A DNA stretch of 64,000 nt from NCBI RefSeq assembly GCF_030144325.1, contig NZ_CP126307.1:310001-374000 (forward strand), written 5' to 3'. The position numbers and the translations under genes are program-made. Of this stretch, positions 60,246-64,000 are shown one piece after another. Within the stretch, counting starts at the first letter, position 1; the number at the start of each line of letters is the position of its first letter. Below the pieces are notes generated by a model. That model searched no databases and had not been told where the DNA came from. It saw only the letters and a list, made by a program, of their open reading frames with translations. The stretch is from Bosea vestrisii. Its GTDB lineage: Bacteria > Pseudomonadota > Alphaproteobacteria > Rhizobiales > Beijerinckiaceae.

Positions 60246-62152
60246 ATGATGATGCAGGGCATCCGCAAGGCGGGGCAGAGCCTGATCGGCAAGCTCATCA
60301 TCGCCGTGATGTTCGGCTTTCTGATCATCTCCTTCGCGATCTGGGGCATCGGCGACATCTTCCGCGGCTATGGTCGCAACGCCGTCGCCGTCGTCGGCAA
60401 GACCGAGATCAGCATCGAGCAGCTGCGCACGGCCTATCAGAACGACCTTCAGCGGTTGATGCGTCAGCAGCGTCGCCAGATCAGCCCGGAGCTGGCGCGG
60501 GCGCTCGGCCTCGACCAGCAAGCGCTCTCGCGCCTTGTCACCGACGCGACGCTGGACCAGACCGCCACGAAATTGGGCCTCGCCGTTTCTGACGAAACCG
60601 TTCGCAACAGCCTCTTCAACGATCCGAATCTGAAGAATGCCGCCGGCCAGTTCGACCCCAACCGCTTCAACGAGCTGCTGCGTGCGATGGGGGTGAACGA
60701 GCAGGGCTTCGTGCGCGAGCAGCGCGCCGTGACGATGCGCCAGGAACTCGCCGAGATGGTGGTCGGCGCCGTCACGGCCCCGGGCGCGCTGCAGGAACTC
60801 GGCCATCGCCTGCGCCACGAGAAGCGTGAGATCGCCTACGTCACCTTGCCCGACAGCGCCGCTGGCGAAATCCCCGCTCCGGCGGAGGACGCGTTGCGCA
60901 AATATTTCGACGAGCGCAAGGCCGCCTTCCGCGCCCCCGAATACCGCACCGCCAGTGTGCTCGTCCTGACGGCCGCCAACCTCGCCGACCCGAGCAAGGT
61001 CAGCGAGGCCGACGCCCGCGCCCGCTACGAGCAGATCAAGGCGCAGCGCTTCGGCTCGGCCGAGCGCCGCATTGTCCAGCAGATCGGCTTCCCGTCCGTG
61101 GAGGAGGCCAAGGCAGCCAAGGCGAAGATCGATGCCGGCGAGACCTTCGAGGCGGTCGGCGCCAGCCGCAACATCGCTGAGGCCGACCTGACTCTCGGCA
61201 CCTTCACCCGCGAGGGCCTGTTCGACCCGGCCGTGCGCGACGCCGCCTTCGCGCTGGCGCAGGGCGCGGTCAGCGAGCCCGTGCAGGGCGGATTCGGCGT
61301 CGTGCTGCTGCGCGTGCCGACGATCGAAGCCGCTCGCCTCAAGAGCTTCGAGGAGGTCGCCGACGAGGTCCGCCGTGACGTTGCCCCCTCGCGCGCTGCC
61401 GAGCAGATGACCGAGCTGCACGACAAGATCGAGGACCAGCGCGCTTCGGCGAAGCCGCTGGCCGAGATCGCCAAGGAGTTTGGCCTGGCACTGCGCTCAT
61501 TCGGCCCGGCCGATTCCCGCCTCGGCAAGGCCGACGGCACGCAGGAGACCGCCCTCCCCGGCGGCGACGCGACACAGCAGGCGATCTTCCGCTCCGATAT
61601 CGGCGTCGACAACGAGGCGACCCGCTTGCCGAACAATGGCGGCTATGTCTGGTTCGATGTCAGCAGGATCGACCCGCCGCGCGAGCGCAGCTTCGACGAG
61701 GTCAAGGCCGAGGTCGAAAAGCAATGGCGCGCCGACGAGGTCGCCTCCCGGCTCTCGGCCAGGGCGCGCGAAATCGTGCAGAAGCTGGACGCCGGCGAGA
61801 AGCTCGACGCGATCGCCTTCGCTCAAGGGTTCGCATTCGAGGAAACGACGCTCGGCCGCCAGGACCAGAGCGACGCCCTGCCGCGCAACGTCGTCTCGCT
61901 GGTCTTCGGCACGCCTGCCGGCAAGGCTGGCTCGGCCGCGGTCGACAATGCCGGCCGCGTCGTCTTCCAGGTCAAGGCGGCGACGGTCCCCCTTATGTTC
62001 GCACCGCCGAGGAAGCCGAGAACTTCGTGCGCCTGCTGACCTCAAGCATCAGCGAGGACATCCTCGCCCAATATGTCGGCAAGCTGCAGAACGATCTCGG
62101 CGTCCAGGTCAACCAGGCGGCGCTGCGCAACGCCACCGGCGGCCAGAACTGA
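60246..62152 (+). CDS. ppiD: PpiD/SurA-type peptidyl-prolyl isomerase, C-terminal frameshift
   Basis: A membrane-anchored periplasmic chaperone of about 635 residues when the shift is corrected. One N-terminal helix (GKLIIAVMFGFLIISFAIWGIG, residues about 16-37) is followed by a SurA_N-like domain (VVGKTEISIEQLRTAYQND, LGLAVSDETVRNSLFNDP), then a parvulin-like domain from about residue 260. The frame ends early at 62039, but a second frame continues PYVRTAEEAENFVRLL to QNDLGVQVNQAALRNATGG, ending 62152. The C run at 61988-61992 needs one more base. The helper role is folding of outer membrane proteins near SecYEG. A good promoter precedes it and trpE follows at once. Confidence 0.85.
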
Positions 62153-62162
62153 AGCCGGTCGC

Positions 62163-63677
62163 ATGGGTCCGGCCGCCGACTTCGCCCGCTTCGCCACCGC
62201 ATATGCGGCAGGCGAAGCGCAATTGCTGACCCTGTCGCTGGTCGGTGATTGCGAGACGCCGGTCGCCGCCTTCCTCAAGCTGCGGCAGGCCCATAAAGGC
62301 CCCGCCTTCCTGCTGGAATCCGTCGAGGGCGGCGCCGTGCGTGGCCGCTATTCGATGATCGGGCTCGACCCGGATCTGATCTGGCGCTGTCATCGCGGGC
62401 AGGCCTCGCTTTGTCACCCTGCGCAGGGCGAGGAGTTCGTTTCCGATCCGCGCCCTGCCTTCGACAGCCTCCGCGCCTTGCTCGCCGAGAGCGCGATCCC
62501 TGATCGCGACGGCCTGCCGCCGATGGCTGCGGGCGTCTTCGGCTATCTCGGCTACGACATGGTGCGCCTGATGGAGCGCCTGCCGCAGCCGAAGGAGACC
62601 GGGCCGGACGTGCCCGATGCCATCCTGACGCGGCCGACGCTGATGGTGGTGTTCGATTCGATCCGCGACGAGATCACGGTGGTCACACCTGTCCGGCCGC
62701 AGGCGGCCGTCTCGGCCCGCGTCGCCCATGAACGGGCACAGGAGCGGCTCGACGCTGTGGTGCGGGCCCTCGAAGGGCCCCTGCCCGCCGAGGCCGGCAT
62801 CGATATCGCCGCGATTCCCCATCCCGAATCCGTCTCGAACACCAGCGAGGCCGAGTTCCACGCGATGGTCGCGACAGCGCAGGAATATGTCCGCGCCGGC
62901 GACATCTTCCAGGTCGTGCTGTCGCAGCGCTTCGAGGCGCCGTTCGAATTGCCGCCCTTCGCGCTCTATCGCGCGCTGCGGCGGGTCAATCCGGCGCCCT
63001 TCCTCTGCTATCTCGACTTCGAACGCTTCCAGATCGTCTGCTCCAGCCCCGAGATCCTGGTCCGGCTGCGCGACGGCAAGGTGACGATCCGCCCGATCGC
63101 CGGCACGCGGCCACGCGGCGCAACGCCGGCGGCCGACGAGGCGCTCGCCGACGAATTGCTGGCCGATCCGAAGGAGCGGGCCGAGCATCTGATGCTGCTC
63201 GATCTTGGCCGCAACGATGTCGGCCGGGTCGCGGAGATCGGCAGCGTCAGCGTCACCGATTCCTTCTTCATCGAGCGCTACAGCCAGGTGATGCACATCG
63301 TCTCGAACGTCGAGGGACGCGTCTCCGGGGAGCACGACGCGCTCTCGGCGCTCGCCGCCGGTTTCCCGGCCGGCACCGTCTCCGGCGCACCCAAGGTCCG
63401 CGCCATGGAGATCATCGACGAGCTCGAGAAGGACGGGCGCGGCGCCTATGGCGGCTGCATCGGCTATTTCGGTGCCAATGGCGAGATGGACACCTGCATC
63501 GTCCTGCGCACCGCGGTCGTCCAGGATGGCCGCATGCAGGTCCAGGCCGGCGCCGGCATCGTCTATGATTCGAACCCGGCTTCCGAACAGCTCGAATGCA
63601 TCAACAAGGCGAAAGCCCTGTTCAAGGCGGCCGAGGAAGCCGTGCGCTTCGCCGCGCGCAGCCGGCGAGGGCAATGA
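62163..63677 (+). CDS. trpE: anthranilate synthase component I
   Basis: Converts chorismate to anthranilate with component II, first step of tryptophan synthesis. The ATG at 62163 begins ten bases after the ppiD stop. The N-terminal LLESVEGG holds the LLES residues used in tryptophan feedback binding. The chorismate-binding domain has GDIFQVVLSQRF, CSSPEILVRL, PIAGTRPRGATP, LMLLDLGRNDVGRVA, FPAGTVSGAPKVRAMEII and VQAGAGIVYDSNP. 504 residues. trpG is not beside it in this window. Downstream of ppiD with no leader peptide or attenuator visible. Confidence 0.95.
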   Translation: MGPAADFARFATAYAAGEAQLLTLSLVGDCETPVAAFLKLRQAHKGPAFLLESVEGGAVRGRYSMIGLDPDLIWRCHRGQASLCHPAQGEEFVSDPRPAFDSLRALLAESAIPDRDGLPPMAAGVFGYLGYDMVRLMERLPQPKETGPDVPDAILTRPTLMVVFDSIRDEITVVTPVRPQAAVSARVAHERAQERLDAVVRALEGPLPAEAGIDIAAIPHPESVSNTSEAEFHAMVATAQEYVRAGDIFQVVLSQRFEAPFELPPFALYRALRRVNPAPFLCYLDFERFQIVCSSPEILVRLRDGKVTIRPIAGTRPRGATPAADEALADELLADPKERAEHLMLLDLGRNDVGRVAEIGSVSVTDSFFIERYSQVMHIVSNVEGRVSGEHDALSALAAGFPAGTVSGAPKVRAMEIIDELEKDGRGAYGGCIGYFGANGEMDTCIVLRTAVVQDGRMQVQAGAGIVYDSNPASEQLECINKAKALFKAAEEAVRFAARSRRGQ

Positions 63678-63893
63678 TCGGACGGCGCTCGTTGTACATG
63701 CGTGCGCCCCGGAGGCGCATGCAGCCTGCTCACTTGCGCGGCGCATTTTTGCCCGCTCATATTGCCGGTAATCGAGGGTGCCGCTCCCTAGCCGCCAGGT
63801 TGCTAGAACGGCGCACTCACTAATCTCGAGGGCCCTGCCAACCGCCGCAGATGCGTGGAGCGGACCGGCTCGACAACAAATGGAGAGGAAACC

Positions 63894-64000
63894 ATGCGTT
63901 TGCGCGCAACCATGATCGGCAGCGGTCTCGCTCTGGCGCTTCTGGCCGGAACGGCCGCAGTCGCGCAGCAGGCCCAGAAGGTGACGGTCGCCGTTACCGC
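63894..64000 (+). CDS. exported protein, partial at window end
   Basis: The ATG at 63894 is preceded by GGAGAGGAAACC, a strong ribosome-binding site. Only 35 residues are visible: a signal peptide (RATMIGSGLALALLAGTAAVAQQ) and then KVTVAVTA, the opening strand expected of a periplasmic solute-binding protein. An ABC or TTT-type receptor is likely, but the identity cannot be settled here. The 215 bases before it would hold its promoter. Confidence 0.7.
   Translation, partial: MRLRATMIGSGLALALLAGTAAVAQQAQKVTVAVT

Noticed and set aside
1..64000. CRISPR arrays or rRNA genes
   Set aside because: No regularly spaced identical repeats with unique spacers and no rRNA signature sequences were seen. 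The only RNA gene supported is tRNA-Ser.

Overview
The window is a stretch of an alphaproteobacterial chromosome, most likely Hyphomicrobiales and probably near Bosea. This rests on high GC, the gene orders rlpA-dacC-tmk-holB-metG-tatD, mfd/sdhE/recG, glmU-glmS, opgG-opgH and tpiA-secG-pyrG, an IalB-family protein and a Bug/TTT solute receptor. The genus is inference; no rRNA is present.

Bases 1 to about 6.7 kb are accessory DNA. They hold two small membrane-protein candidates, a serine recombinase with res-like repeats upstream, a membrane protein, a frameshifted HNH endonuclease, and a large tyrosine recombinase coupled by a 4-base overlap to a DUF4238 gene. I see no left boundary for this segment.

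Bases 6716 to 20721 form a discrete integrated element of about 14 kb. It is bounded by a 15-bp direct repeat equal to the 3' end (with CCA) of an intact tRNA-Ser(UGA) gene at 20707-20796. Inside are a P4-type integrase next to four GTTCCCA repeats, an AlpA-like regulator, a primase-polymerase/DUF3987 protein, a dense cluster of seven GGGGGANNRG repeats (candidate origin), a 27-bp palindrome, a probable small terminase, a large terminase, a HK97-type prohead protease and several unknown proteins. No portal, major capsid or tail gene is recognisable. That is the pattern of a phage satellite that keeps its own replication and packaging genes and would need a helper phage. Likely cargo includes a DUF6883 protein, a DUF6680 membrane protein and a putative ADP-ribosyltransferase beside the tRNA end.

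From 20.8 kb to the end the DNA is core chromosome: cell-envelope genes (rlpA, dacC, glmU, glmS, opgGH), replication and repair (tmk, holB, recX, mfd, recG), translation (metG, arfB), nucleotide clean-up and synthesis (mazG, pyrG), central metabolism (tpiA, trpE, sdhE), secretion and folding (secG, ppiD), transport receptors and regulators. Two palindromic REP-like units flank mfd. A yjfL-yjfM-yjfC-like operon is present, with yjfC frameshifted. Four frameshifts (HNH gene, an element gene, yjfC, ppiD) all fall in short G or C runs, so assembly indels are a real possibility.
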